DNA of 54,858 nucleotides from Bacteroidota bacterium (GTDB lineage: Bacteria; Bacteroidota; Bacteroidia; Chitinophagales; Saprospiraceae): the NCBI GenBank assembly GCA_024277695.1, contig JAJRUR010000076.1, positions 1-54,858 on the forward strand. Reading direction: 5' to 3'. Below the pieces are notes generated by a model. The model saw only the letters and a program-made list of their open reading frames with translations. It had not been told where the DNA came from and did not search any database. A program made the position numbers and the translations under genes. Shown piece after piece: positions 43,769 through 52,621 of the stretch (positions are counted from its first letter, which is position 1; the number at the start of each line of letters is the position of its first letter).

Positions 43769-46132
43769 ATGAAAATAAGAAAACGATATACCTTCATCAC
43801 GCTTTTTGGCGTTCCGCTACTCATCTGGTGGCTCTTTTTTGCATTGCCCCGCCCATTGTTCGATGCACCGTATTCGACAGTTTTAGTCGATCGTTCCGGT
43901 GCATTATTATCTGCACATATTGCTTCAGATGGTCAGTGGAGATTTCCTGCAAGGGATAGTATCCCGCCGAAGTATGTACAGGCCTTGATTTGCTTTGAAG
44001 ATCGATACTTTTATAGGCATCCGGGTGTCAATCCTTTCGCCATTGTACGAGCTATGCGGCAAAACATCAAAGAGAAGCGCTTAGTGAGTGGAGCCAGTAC
44101 GATCAGTATGCAAGTGATTCGTCTTGCAGAATCCCGCAAGGGTAGGGCACTTTGGGATAAATGCAAAGAAGTACTCAAAGCCCTACGATTAGAACTGCGC
44201 TATAGCAAGCAGGAGATATTATCTTTTCACGCTGCCCATGCACCTTTTGGTGGTAATCTGGTAGGGCTTGAGGCAGCATCTTGGAGATATTTTGGTAGAA
44301 GTGCTCACCAATTATCTTGGGCGGAAACTGCTATGCTGGCAGTACTCCCTAATGCACCAAATCTGATCCACCCGGGTAAGCATCGAAAACTATTGCTAGC
44401 CAAACGCAATCGACTGCTAGCTCGTATGGTAGATGACAATATCTTGAGCACAGAAGATTACCGATTAGCACTTTTAGAGCCACTCCCTGATCGTCCGCAT
44501 CCGATACCTTCTTTAGCACCGCATTTGTTGGACAGACTCCATCGTAGAAATACCGAAAAACAATACCGTACTAGTCTGGATCTTCCATTACAAAATGGCA
44601 CACGTAACTTGGTAAAATTGCATCACAAGCGGTTATCCCAAAACGGTATCTACAATGCTTGTGCTCTGATCATCGATATCCGGTCAAATAAGGTACTCAG
44701 TTATGTAGCAAATACCCCTACATCCGATGCGCATGCCCCAAATGTGGATATCATTATCGCCCCACGAAGTACAGGTAGTATACTCAAACCTTTTTTGTAC
44801 GCTGCTGCTATGCAGTCCGGGTTGATCTTGCCCAAAAGCTTGCTGCCTGATGTGCCTACACAGATAGCAGGATATGTGCCGTATAATTTTGATCGGGATT
44901 ATGATGGTGCAGTCCCGGCAGACGAAGCCCTTAGTAGATCCCTCAATATTCCTGCTGTAAGGTTGTTGCAGGATTATGGAGTTTCCAAATTTTATGACCG
45001 ACTTAAGGAATTGGGACTTTCAGATTTGAACTATCCGGCAGATCATTATGGACTCTCTCTCATACTTGGTGGTGCCGAAGCTAGCTTATGGGACTTGGCC
45101 ACTGCATATACTATGATGGCGAGAAAACTCCATCAATATCAAATAGTACAAGGTCAGAACAAAGTATCGCCATACGATGACGCTCCTTCCCTCCTAGAAT
45201 ATAGTGAGGGAATCCATCGATTTAGATCAGACATGCTACCGGATGCTGCCAGCGTTTGGTTGACTTTCGAAGCGATGACACAACTAAAAAAACCAAGTGG
45301 ACATCGCCTGCGTGACTTTGTGAGTGGTCAGAGAAAAATAGCTTGGAAGACAGGTACGAGTTTTGGTTTTCGAGATGCTTGGTCCATAGGAGTGACACCC
45401 GACTATTTGGTAGCTGTCTGGGTGGGTAATGCAGACGGCGAGGGACGACCGGGACTTATAGGAGTAGAAGCTGCAGCTCCTTTGATGTTTGATCTTTTTG
45501 ACCAATTAGCTTTTGATGATTATTGGTTTGAAGCTCCTTATGATCAATTGCGCGATGTTGCAGTATGTCGTCAAAGTGGATACCTAGCAACTGGTTATTG
45601 TACACTTAAGGATACCATGGCCGTACACAAATCGGGACGCAAAACATCTTCCTGTCCATATCACCAACGCGTTTCGATGGACAAAACGAATAGTTATCGT
45701 GTCAGCGCGGATTGTTATCCTCCACATCAAATGGTGTATCGATCCTGTTTTGCTTTACCACCTTCTTTTGAAGTATATTATAAAAAAAATCATCCGCAAT
45801 ATGTCGGACTACCGGAGTATGACCCAAATTGTAGTCCCGGTGACGCTCCACAAATAGAACTCATTTATCCACCTAAAGGAGCTCGAATTTATCTCCCGCG
45901 AAATTTGGATGGTAGTGAAGGCAAATTTGTATTCGAAGCGGCGCACCAAAGCAGCTCTACCAAAATCTACTGGCACTTGGATGAAGAATATATCGGTAGT
46001 ACCCAAGGTGCTCACCAACTCCAATACCTACCAAAATCCGGAGCGCATATCCTCACTTTAATCGATCAAAACGGTCAAGAACTCCGACAAGCATTTTTTG
46101 TCGAGCGGAATGATACCGGCTCCGGCCTCTAG
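43769..46132 (+). CDS. pbpC: Penicillin-binding protein 1C
   Basis: 787 residues. One N-terminal membrane helix (about 9-28) anchors it in the inner membrane. The GT51 glycosyltransferase (about 50-225) has the catalytic Glu in FEDRYFYRHPGV and SGASTISMQVIRLAE, then APFGGNLVGLEAASWRYFG. The transpeptidase domain (about 290-570) has the acylated Ser in GSILKPF (about 340), SLN in LSRSLNIPAV and KTG in AWKTGTSFGFRDAW. The C-terminal BiPBP_C domain (about 695-785, IELIYPPKGARIYLP) is specific to PBP1C. All catalytic motifs are intact. It polymerises and cross-links peptidoglycan and is in one operon with the alpha-2-macroglobulin gene. Confidence 0.96.
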   Translation: MKIRKRYTFITLFGVPLLIWWLFFALPRPLFDAPYSTVLVDRSGALLSAHIASDGQWRFPARDSIPPKYVQALICFEDRYFYRHPGVNPFAIVRAMRQNIKEKRLVSGASTISMQVIRLAESRKGRALWDKCKEVLKALRLELRYSKQEILSFHAAHAPFGGNLVGLEAASWRYFGRSAHQLSWAETAMLAVLPNAPNLIHPGKHRKLLLAKRNRLLARMVDDNILSTEDYRLALLEPLPDRPHPIPSLAPHLLDRLHRRNTEKQYRTSLDLPLQNGTRNLVKLHHKRLSQNGIYNACALIIDIRSNKVLSYVANTPTSDAHAPNVDIIIAPRSTGSILKPFLYAAAMQSGLILPKSLLPDVPTQIAGYVPYNFDRDYDGAVPADEALSRSLNIPAVRLLQDYGVSKFYDRLKELGLSDLNYPADHYGLSLILGGAEASLWDLATAYTMMARKLHQYQIVQGQNKVSPYDDAPSLLEYSEGIHRFRSDMLPDAASVWLTFEAMTQLKKPSGHRLRDFVSGQRKIAWKTGTSFGFRDAWSIGVTPDYLVAVWVGNADGEGRPGLIGVEAAAPLMFDLFDQLAFDDYWFEAPYDQLRDVAVCRQSGYLATGYCTLKDTMAVHKSGRKTSSCPYHQRVSMDKTNSYRVSADCYPPHQMVYRSCFALPPSFEVYYKKNHPQYVGLPEYDPNCSPGDAPQIELIYPPKGARIYLPRNLDGSEGKFVFEAAHQSSSTKIYWHLDEEYIGSTQGAHQLQYLPKSGAHILTLIDQNGQELRQAFFVERNDTGSGL

Positions 46133-46153
46133 TCCTACTACGGTCAATATTTA

Positions 46154-47365
46154 TTACCAACTATGCCGCTGATAAGGATAACGCTTTTGGTATAGTGCCT
46201 TGACTTGTGTATCTAAATACCGGCGGAGGATATCTATATTTTCTCCGGTTTTTGCACTGACAAATAGGACATCACATTGATGGTTGTTCCGGAGTTGTTC
46301 TTTGAGATCAACCAATAGCTGCTCCCGAATCTCTTGCTCTAGATAGTCGTCAAAATATCGTTTTTTATACAGGTCTATTTTATTGCATAATAATAGGGTA
46401 GGTGTCTGGTGTGCTTGGAGTTCTAGTAATGTTTTTTGGACTACTGCTATGTGATCTTCAAAATGTGGATGTGCCAGATCTACGACATGAAGGTGAAAAT
46501 CACTTTCTTTGACTTCGTCGAGTGTTGATTTAAAACTTTCTACCAAATGATGGGGAAGCTTACGTATAAAGCCTACTGTATCAGATAGTAAGAAAGGCGT
46601 TCGATCCAAAACAACCTTGCGTACTGTAGTATCTAGTGTAGCAAAGAGTTTGTTTTCAGCAAAGACTTTGGACTTGCTGAGTACATTCATGATGGTCGAT
46701 TTGCCGGCATTGGTGTACCCAACCAGTGAGACCCGTATGCTGTCTTTTCTGTTTTTTCGCCGGATAGCGCTCTGCCTTTGTATTTTATCGAGTTGCTCTT
46801 TGAGTTTAGATATTTTATCGCGAACGATTCTGCGATCCGTTTCTATCTCTTTTTCACCGGGACCACGCATCCCTATACCACCACGCTGACGCTCCAAGTG
46901 TGTCCACAAACCACGCAACCGCGGTAGCAAATATTGAAGTTGGGCTAGCTCTACCTGTGTTTTGGCTTGAGCAGTTTGGGCTCTATTAGCAAAAATGTCC
47001 AAAATAAGCGTAGATCGGTCAATGATTTTACGCTCAAATGCCTCTTCCAAAAATGAAGTTTGCTTACCGGTGAGATCATCATCAAATATAACCATATCTA
47101 TGTCGTGCTCGTCAATATAGTTTTTGATCTCTTCTACTTTGCCTTTACGGATAAAAGAAGTCGAGTTGGGCTGATCTAGTTTTTGTACAAATACTTTTTT
47201 GGTCTTTGCCCCGGCTGTCAATGCCAAAAACTCTAATTCAGCCAAATACTCCTCGATCAGTTCGCTCGATTGGTTACGAAGGATTGCACCTACTAGTACT
47301 GCAGTTTCGACTTGCTTTTTAAGGCTTGCTTTTTTTTGTTTGCTTACATTCCAGTTTTCTTGCAT
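46154..47365 (-). CDS. hflX: GTPase HflX
   Basis: 403 residues. The N-terminal HflX domain (about 20-200) contains DMVIFDDDLTGKQTSFLEEA, RSTLILDIFANRAQT and the RGGIGMRGPGEKEIETDRR linker. The G domain starts near 215: G1 GYTNAGKST, G2 around LFATLDTTVR, G3 DTVGF, G4 NKID and G5 VSAKTG. HflX binds ribosomes and splits stalled 70S particles, for instance after heat stress. It is immediately downstream of groESL's terminator on the same strand and has its own -7 box. It is convergent with pbpC, with 21 bases between the stops. Confidence 0.95.
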   Translation of the reverse strand: MQENWNVSKQKKASLKKQVETAVLVGAILRNQSSELIEEYLAELEFLALTAGAKTKKVFVQKLDQPNSTSFIRKGKVEEIKNYIDEHDIDMVIFDDDLTGKQTSFLEEAFERKIIDRSTLILDIFANRAQTAQAKTQVELAQLQYLLPRLRGLWTHLERQRGGIGMRGPGEKEIETDRRIVRDKISKLKEQLDKIQRQSAIRRKNRKDSIRVSLVGYTNAGKSTIMNVLSKSKVFAENKLFATLDTTVRKVVLDRTPFLLSDTVGFIRKLPHHLVESFKSTLDEVKESDFHLHVVDLAHPHFEDHIAVVQKTLLELQAHQTPTLLLCNKIDLYKKRYFDDYLEQEIREQLLVDLKEQLRNNHQCDVLFVSAKTGENIDILRRYLDTQVKALYQKRYPYQRHSW

Positions 47366-47391
47366 CCACTTTTCTTTTTTTATTTTTCGCT

Positions 47392-47399
47392 CAAAGATA
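47392..47399 (-). promoter_or_regulatory. -7 box of hflX
   Basis: CAAAGATA reads TATCTTTG on the minus strand, identical to the rnpB and cytochrome c peroxidase boxes, 27 bases before the ATG at 47365. Confidence 0.45.
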
Positions 47400-47453
47400 C
47401 TTCAATTTTTGTGCATCACTGCCCTTAGATCAATCTACAAACCATAAACTCCC

Positions 47454-47493
47454 AAAAAAAATCTCGGCTCATATCTGAACCGAGATTTTTTTT
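47454..47493 (-). terminator. Terminator after groEL (potentially bidirectional)
   Basis: ATCTCGG (47461-47467) pairs with CCGAGAT (47480-47486), with an inner TCA/TGA pairing, and is flanked by A's (47454-47461) and T's (47486-47493), so it works on either strand. Only the minus strand carries a gene (groEL) ending here. Confidence 0.88.
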
Positions 47494-47518
47494 AATTCAA
47501 CTTATCGTGTTGCACAAA

Positions 47519-49153
47519 CTACATCATTCCGCCCATGCCACCTCCTCCGTGCATCGGAGGCATAGCCGGAGCATCCTCTTTGACATCACTGACCACGCAT
47601 TCGGTGGTGAGGATCATCCCGGCGATCGATGCAGCATTTTCCAAAGCTATACGTGTCACTTTAGTCGGATCGATAATACCTGCTTTTTTGAGATCTTCAA
47701 ATTTGTCCTCTCGCGCATTATAACCATAACTGTCTTTTCCATTGAGTACTTCTTGAAGAATTACAGAGCCTTCTACTCCGGCATTCTGCGCAATGATACG
47801 TAGTGGAGATTCTAAGGCTTTTTTCACAATCTGTACGCCTAGTTTTTGATCTTCATTGGCAGTATCCACTTTATCCAAAGAGGACAATGCTCTCAAAAAG
47901 GCAACACCTCCACCGGGTACTATACCTTCTTCGACGGCTGCTCTTGTAGCGTGCAGCGCATCATCTACTCTGTCTTTTTTCTCTTTCATCTCTACTTCTG
48001 TAGGAGCTCCTACATAGAGGACAGCTACTCCGCCGCTAAGCTTGGCCAAACGCTCTTGCAACTTTTCTCTGTCATAATCAGATGTCGTGTTTTCGATTTG
48101 TTGCTTGATTTGGTTGATTCTTGCCTTGATAGCATCCTCTGTACCTGCACCGTTGACAATAGTCGTATTGTCCTTATCTATAGTGATTTTTTCACATCTA
48201 CCGAGTTGATCCAATTCTACAGCATCTAGTTTATAACCCTGCTCTTCTGAAATGACCGTACCACCTGTCAAAATGGCAATGTCTTCGAGCATCGCTTTAC
48301 GCCGATCTCCAAATCCGGGTGCTTTTACTGCCACCACCTTCAGACCTCCTCGCAGTCTGTTGACTACTAACAGACCTAAAGCCTGGCTTTCTACATCTTC
48401 AGCGATGATCAATAAAGGACTACCGGCTTGGGCAGCTTTTTCCAGTAAGGGTACGATATCCTGTATGTTACTGATCTTCTTATCATGGATCAAAATCAAG
48501 GGATTTTCATATTCGGTAACCATCTTGTCCGAATCCGTAATAAAATATGGAGACAAATACCCACGATCAAACTGCATACCCATGACTTCCTCTACATAGG
48601 TATCCGTACCTCTGGCTTCTTCTACTGTGATGACACCATCCTTAGAGACACGCTTCATAGCATCAGCTATAAGTTTGCCTATCTCCTCGTCATTGTTAGC
48701 TGATATGGCACCAACCTGTTGTATCTTGGACATGTCATTGCCGATGACTTCTGACTGTTTCTTCAGAGAGTCAACGATGACTTTGGCAGCTTTGAATATA
48801 CCGCGTTTGATATCCATAGGATTAGCTCCTGCCGTAACGTTTTTCATACCGGCACTCACCATGGCTTGAGCCAGTACAGTTGCAGTGGTCGTTCCGTCTC
48901 CGGCCAAATCAGCTGTCTTCGATGCGACCTCTTTGACCATTTGGGCTCCCATGTTCTCCACAGCATCTTCCAATTCGATATCCTTGGCTACTGTGACTCC
49001 ATCCTTTGTGATGTGAGGTGCACCAAAACTCTTTTGCAATATTACATTACGACCTTTTGGTCCCAAGGTTACTTTGACCGCATTGGCCAGTTGATCAATT
49101 CCCGATTTTAATTTTTCTCGAGCTTCACTGTCAAATCTTATTTCTTTTGGCAT
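47519..49153 (-). CDS. groL: Chaperonin GroEL
   Basis: 544 residues, full length. Motifs: VTLGPKGRNVILQKSFG, the ATP site DGTTTATVLAQ with the catalytic Asp around 87, EEGIVPGGGVAFLRA near 405-420, and the flexible Gly/Met tail GGGGMGGMM. It forms the 14-mer folding chamber with GroES. It lies 54 bases downstream of groES in one operon and ends at the terminator 47454-47493. Confidence 0.98.
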   Translation of the reverse strand: MPKEIRFDSEAREKLKSGIDQLANAVKVTLGPKGRNVILQKSFGAPHITKDGVTVAKDIELEDAVENMGAQMVKEVASKTADLAGDGTTTATVLAQAMVSAGMKNVTAGANPMDIKRGIFKAAKVIVDSLKKQSEVIGNDMSKIQQVGAISANNDEEIGKLIADAMKRVSKDGVITVEEARGTDTYVEEVMGMQFDRGYLSPYFITDSDKMVTEYENPLILIHDKKISNIQDIVPLLEKAAQAGSPLLIIAEDVESQALGLLVVNRLRGGLKVVAVKAPGFGDRRKAMLEDIAILTGGTVISEEQGYKLDAVELDQLGRCEKITIDKDNTTIVNGAGTEDAIKARINQIKQQIENTTSDYDREKLQERLAKLSGGVAVLYVGAPTEVEMKEKKDRVDDALHATRAAVEEGIVPGGGVAFLRALSSLDKVDTANEDQKLGVQIVKKALESPLRIIAQNAGVEGSVILQEVLNGKDSYGYNAREDKFEDLKKAGIIDPTKVTRIALENAASIAGMILTTECVVSDVKEDAPAMPPMHGGGGMGGMM

Positions 49154-49207
49154 ATCTGTTTTTTTTAAAATGTTTTTTTAATAATAGTTAATTATTTCAA
49201 ATGAGTT

Positions 49208-49471
49208 TTAAAGAATGACCAAGATGTCATCTTCGCGCATGATCAAGTAATCCTGACCTTGATAGTTGATCTCTTGTCCGGCATATTTGCCGTACAAAAC
49301 AATGTCCCCTTTGGAAACCGTCATAAGGTTGCCGTCTTTGCCGGGACCCACGGCTATGATCTCACCGCGTTGAGGTTTTTCTTTGGCAGTATCCGGAATG
49401 ATTATACCACCTGCTGTCTTTTCTTCAGCCTCCATTGGCTTTACTACGACTCTGTCATTGATTGGTTTCAT
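49208..49471 (-). CDS. groS: Co-chaperonin GroES
   Basis: 87 residues from ATG 49471 (MKPINDRVVVKPMEAEEKTA, then GGIIIPDTAKEKPQ). A longer in-frame start at 49531 adds 20 Lys/Asn-rich residues with no family counterpart. GGIIIPDTAKEKPQRGEI contains the mobile loop that contacts GroEL, and VLYGKYAGQEI and MREDDILVIL complete the beta-barrel. It caps the GroEL ring. No CIRCE-type operator or TAnnTTTG box is evident in the 290 bases upstream, so regulation is not clear. Confidence 0.96.
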   Translation of the reverse strand: MKPINDRVVVKPMEAEEKTAGGIIIPDTAKEKPQRGEIIAVGPGKDGNLMTVSKGDIVLYGKYAGQEINYQGQDYLIMREDDILVIL

Positions 49472-49740
49472 ATTAGTTTTACTAGTTTTAGTGATGAACA
49501 AATTGTTATTTTTCTTACCCTTCTTGCTCATCAGTTTTTATGCCAATGAACTTTTTATGCCATTATTGCAGTCTGCTCTTGGTATTTTGTCATTTTGATG
49601 AGAGAATTTGACAGATTGGCAAGCAAAGACTTACAAAAAGTGTTAGAAGCTTACTTCTAGCTAGCTCCCGTTGCCAATATTATATTATCCCTTGATGAGT
49701 TTGACTGGTCTTTTTGTAGGATATTTATCCCAAAGAAATA

Positions 49741-49748
49741 TACTTTTG
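49741..49748 (+). promoter_or_regulatory. -7 box of the amine-oxidase-like lipoprotein gene
   Basis: TACTTTTG matches TAnnTTTG, 18 bases before ATG 49767. TTTG at 49713-49716 may be the -33 element, but the 24-base spacing is long. Confidence 0.45.
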
Positions 49749-49766
49749 CCGTATTAAAAGTTGACT

Positions 49767-51539
49767 ATGCGTTTTGTTATATTTTGCTTGTGTCTTTCTG
49801 TTCTTATGTCTGCTTGCAAACAAAAGGACCAAGCAGCAGGAATTGATAGTATAGAAAAGATCAACAAAGATGATGTTCGACTGATAGACCGAACCGAATT
49901 TTCTAAGCATGCCCGATCCATACCGGAAATTGCATTTTATCACAAACAATTAATAAAAGCTCTAGCTCGGACCAATAATGTCCTACTTCTGCCTCCTGAC
50001 GAAATTATAGACAGCAGCCATTATGCAGCGCAGATGATCGCTGTTGCAGATCCTGAGTTTCTTAGAGATACAAGGCATCATATTACCAAAGAACCCTTGC
50101 GAACTGAAATCATGACCGTCCGCAAAGCCTTACCTAGTGATTTGGTCCCTTCCTTGCGCTCGTGTGATGATTGTTATCGTGTAGAAATGTACAATTACTT
50201 CTATAACAAAACTACGGTAGCTACGGTAGATCTAAAACAAAAAAAACTAGTACATACTGAGCTCTTTACCGGTGCTCAAGCAGATATCAATAAAAGATTA
50301 ACGGACATTGCAACCCAGATAGCCATACACTCGCCGGAAGTCGCACTTGCATTAGGCCTAAAACCCGGCGAAGATCTCGCCACTATGTCCAATGTCAAAA
50401 CTTCTCTGCGCGGCACCAAGTGCGAACGTTCCAAACACCTCTGTGTCGCTCCGACTTTTGTCAAAGAAAATCGGGCTTTATGGACCATCGTAGATCTGAC
50501 CGATTTTACTTTAGTAGGTATCCGATGGACAGAACTCGGACAAGACCAACATCAAGTAGTCACGGAGCGTAGCCTACAAAATGACTTCATTATGACCAAT
50601 TATTGTCAGAAAGAAAATCCTTTCTCTCGAGATGGTTGGGAAGGACTCCATCGCTTAACCGGATCGGATGGATTAGAAATTATTGATGTCAGCTTCAAAG
50701 GAAAAAAAATTATCAACAGTGCAAAAATTGTCGATTGGCATGTGAGTTATTCCTTCAAAGAGGGATTTGGTTATAGTGATGCTACAGGTTGTCCTATGTT
50801 TAGCTCTGCCGCTGTGATTGCATTTGATGTGCCTTTTATCGAAGATATTCGTTCAGATTCGACTGTGATAGGATTTGCACTGGTCCAGGACTTTAGAAGT
50901 CCCGTGTGGCCTGCTCCATGCAATTATAGATACCAAAATCGTTATGAATTTTATAAAGACGGATCCTTCAGAATCGTCGGTATCAATCTGGGAAGAGGAT
51001 GCGGAGTCGATGGTTGGTATCGACCTGTCTTCCGCATGGATTTGGGACCGGATGACGAACTAAAATTCAAGTTTGAACAATATACATCTTCAGGTTGGGC
51101 AAGATGGAATAGCGAATCATATAATCTTCAAAAGCCATCTACAAAATATAGCCCCGAAGGATACTTGTATCGATTCATAGATCGGACAGGACACGGATAT
51201 TATGTCGAACCCTCCTATGGACAATTTCAAGATGGAGGACGTGGAGATTTTGCTTATAGCTATATCTCTGTTGACCACGAAGACCAAGACGAAGGAGCTA
51301 TGGATATGATTACGATCGGTGCTTGCTGCAATACGGACTATCGCCAAGGACCCAACCAGTTTATCGAACCCTCCGAGTCCATAAAAAATCAAAAGTTGAT
51401 CTACTGGTATGTCCCCCAAATGAAAAACGATAATACAAAAGGTGCTGAATATGCTTGGTGTCAAACAGAAGTAATAGATGGCAAAGCGCAGGTCAAAGTC
51501 TTTCCGGGTACAGTAGGACCCAAATTTGTACCTTTCTGA
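49767..51539 (+). CDS. Lipoprotein related to copper amine oxidases, active site degenerate
   Basis: 590 residues from ATG 49767; MRFVIFCLCLSVLMSAC is a lipoprotein signal (lipobox Cys17). The C-terminal two thirds follow the copper amine oxidase pattern: DATGCPMFSSAAVIAFDV aligns with the GCDC region, and NYRYQNRYEFYKDGSF (about 385-400) with the NYDYxFxWxFxxDGTI region holding the topaquinone tyrosine. The Tyr of NY is kept but the following acidic residue is Arg, and the copper ligand HxH is replaced by YRP in GWYRPVFRMDL. It is therefore probably a non-catalytic or repurposed relative. The assignment rests on recalled motifs and needs a profile search. The next gene, 39 bases on, is likely in the same operon. 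Confidence 0.65.
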   Translation: MRFVIFCLCLSVLMSACKQKDQAAGIDSIEKINKDDVRLIDRTEFSKHARSIPEIAFYHKQLIKALARTNNVLLLPPDEIIDSSHYAAQMIAVADPEFLRDTRHHITKEPLRTEIMTVRKALPSDLVPSLRSCDDCYRVEMYNYFYNKTTVATVDLKQKKLVHTELFTGAQADINKRLTDIATQIAIHSPEVALALGLKPGEDLATMSNVKTSLRGTKCERSKHLCVAPTFVKENRALWTIVDLTDFTLVGIRWTELGQDQHQVVTERSLQNDFIMTNYCQKENPFSRDGWEGLHRLTGSDGLEIIDVSFKGKKIINSAKIVDWHVSYSFKEGFGYSDATGCPMFSSAAVIAFDVPFIEDIRSDSTVIGFALVQDFRSPVWPAPCNYRYQNRYEFYKDGSFRIVGINLGRGCGVDGWYRPVFRMDLGPDDELKFKFEQYTSSGWARWNSESYNLQKPSTKYSPEGYLYRFIDRTGHGYYVEPSYGQFQDGGRGDFAYSYISVDHEDQDEGAMDMITIGACCNTDYRQGPNQFIEPSESIKNQKLIYWYVPQMKNDNTKGAEYAWCQTEVIDGKAQVKVFPGTVGPKFVPF

Positions 51540-51578
51540 TGAATACTACATAATGGAGTAGTTGTCTATATTTGTAAA

Positions 51579-52499
51579 ATGTTGTACATATCCAGAACTG
51601 CATTCTTACTCATAGTGATAGCTTTACTGTCAGGTGCTTGTACAGACGCTCCCAAACCTCTACCAAGAGGTCCTGTAAGTCACTGTGTAAAAAATCCTGC
51701 ATTTCTCAAAAAATATGGACTCAGCCCGCCGGTGTATATCGACTTGCGTCAAAAAGGACGCAAAGGCTTGGTCATCAGAGAAGCTTCAGCTAATGGAAAG
51801 GCACTCCAACTGCCCAGTTGGGATGATGCCGGTACATTAGGTGTGTATAGCGCAGATAATCAAGGCCATATATATATTAGCCCAATGCCCTTCGTCAGCC
51901 TATACGAAAGCCCTTTAAGTCTGCAAAATATCTTGTATCGAGTAGATGCTTTTACGGGCAAAATGGACTCTTTTATGATGATCCCTTACCGCAAACCACC
52001 CAGTACATCCAATCCATTTGGTGTTACAGGTTTGACCTTTGATTGCCAAACCGAACTGCTCTATGTCTCTTCTGTAGCCGGATCTTCTGCCGATCAAGAA
52101 TTAGGAGCTATTTATGCAATAGCCCCGGAGGACAAAACTGTAAAAGACAAATTACTCCAAGTGGATGCAATGGCTCTTTGTGTCTTTAATACGGGTACGC
52201 AAAAACGCCTTTATTTCGGCTTGGCTCGAAAACCTGAGGTCTATTCTATAGAACTGACTTCTGATGGTCGTTATAGGGGTACATCGCGCTTCGAATTCTC
52301 CCTGGCAAATATTAAAGGCGGTGGTTTTGATAATGCACAACATATCTCTATAGATCGAAACCACATCATGACCATCACAGGTCTCGAATTTAATTATACC
52401 CTTATGGCTGCTAGTGACCCGATGCGCAATATCTACCGCTTTCGATTTGACCCGAAAATAGAAAAATGGATAAATATCGATGTCAAAAAAGAAGGTTAG
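51579..52499 (+). CDS. Lipoprotein of unknown function, possibly beta-propeller
   Basis: 306 residues with a lipoprotein signal (IALLSGAC, Cys21). The mature part is beta-rich with repeated short motifs of the kind NQGHIYISPM, LYRVDAFTGKMDSF, CQTELLYVSSVAGSS and KRLYFGLARKPEVYSIEL, which read like blades of a propeller. I do not recognise a family and no catalytic motif is visible. It follows the amine-oxidase-like lipoprotein gene by 39 bases, so both are probably made together and may work together in the periplasm. TATATTTG at 51567-51574 would place a transcript start almost on the ATG. Confidence 0.8.
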   Translation: MLYISRTAFLLIVIALLSGACTDAPKPLPRGPVSHCVKNPAFLKKYGLSPPVYIDLRQKGRKGLVIREASANGKALQLPSWDDAGTLGVYSADNQGHIYISPMPFVSLYESPLSLQNILYRVDAFTGKMDSFMMIPYRKPPSTSNPFGVTGLTFDCQTELLYVSSVAGSSADQELGAIYAIAPEDKTVKDKLLQVDAMALCVFNTGTQKRLYFGLARKPEVYSIELTSDGRYRGTSRFEFSLANIKGGGFDNAQHISIDRNHIMTITGLEFNYTLMAASDPMRNIYRFRFDPKIEKWINIDVKKEG

Positions 52500-52564
52500 C
52501 TTTCTGAATATCTCTTCGGCACATGACTGGTCAAACTCTTCAAAAATAAATTGTCGACATATTC
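52496..52564 (-). pseudogene. Possible remnant of a cytochrome c peroxidase C-terminus
   Basis: A minus-strand frame of 22 codons plus stop reads EYVDNLFLKSLTSHVPKR and so on. FLKSLT matches the end of the intact peroxidase gene (AFLKSLTGTLDLD), and the DNA GGTCAAACTCTT recurs at both places. It is short, so chance is possible. Confidence 0.2.
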
Positions 52565-52621
52565 TTTAAAATGTATAACATTTTGAAACTATAATTCGGA
52601 GTTGGATTATCCAATGCATTA

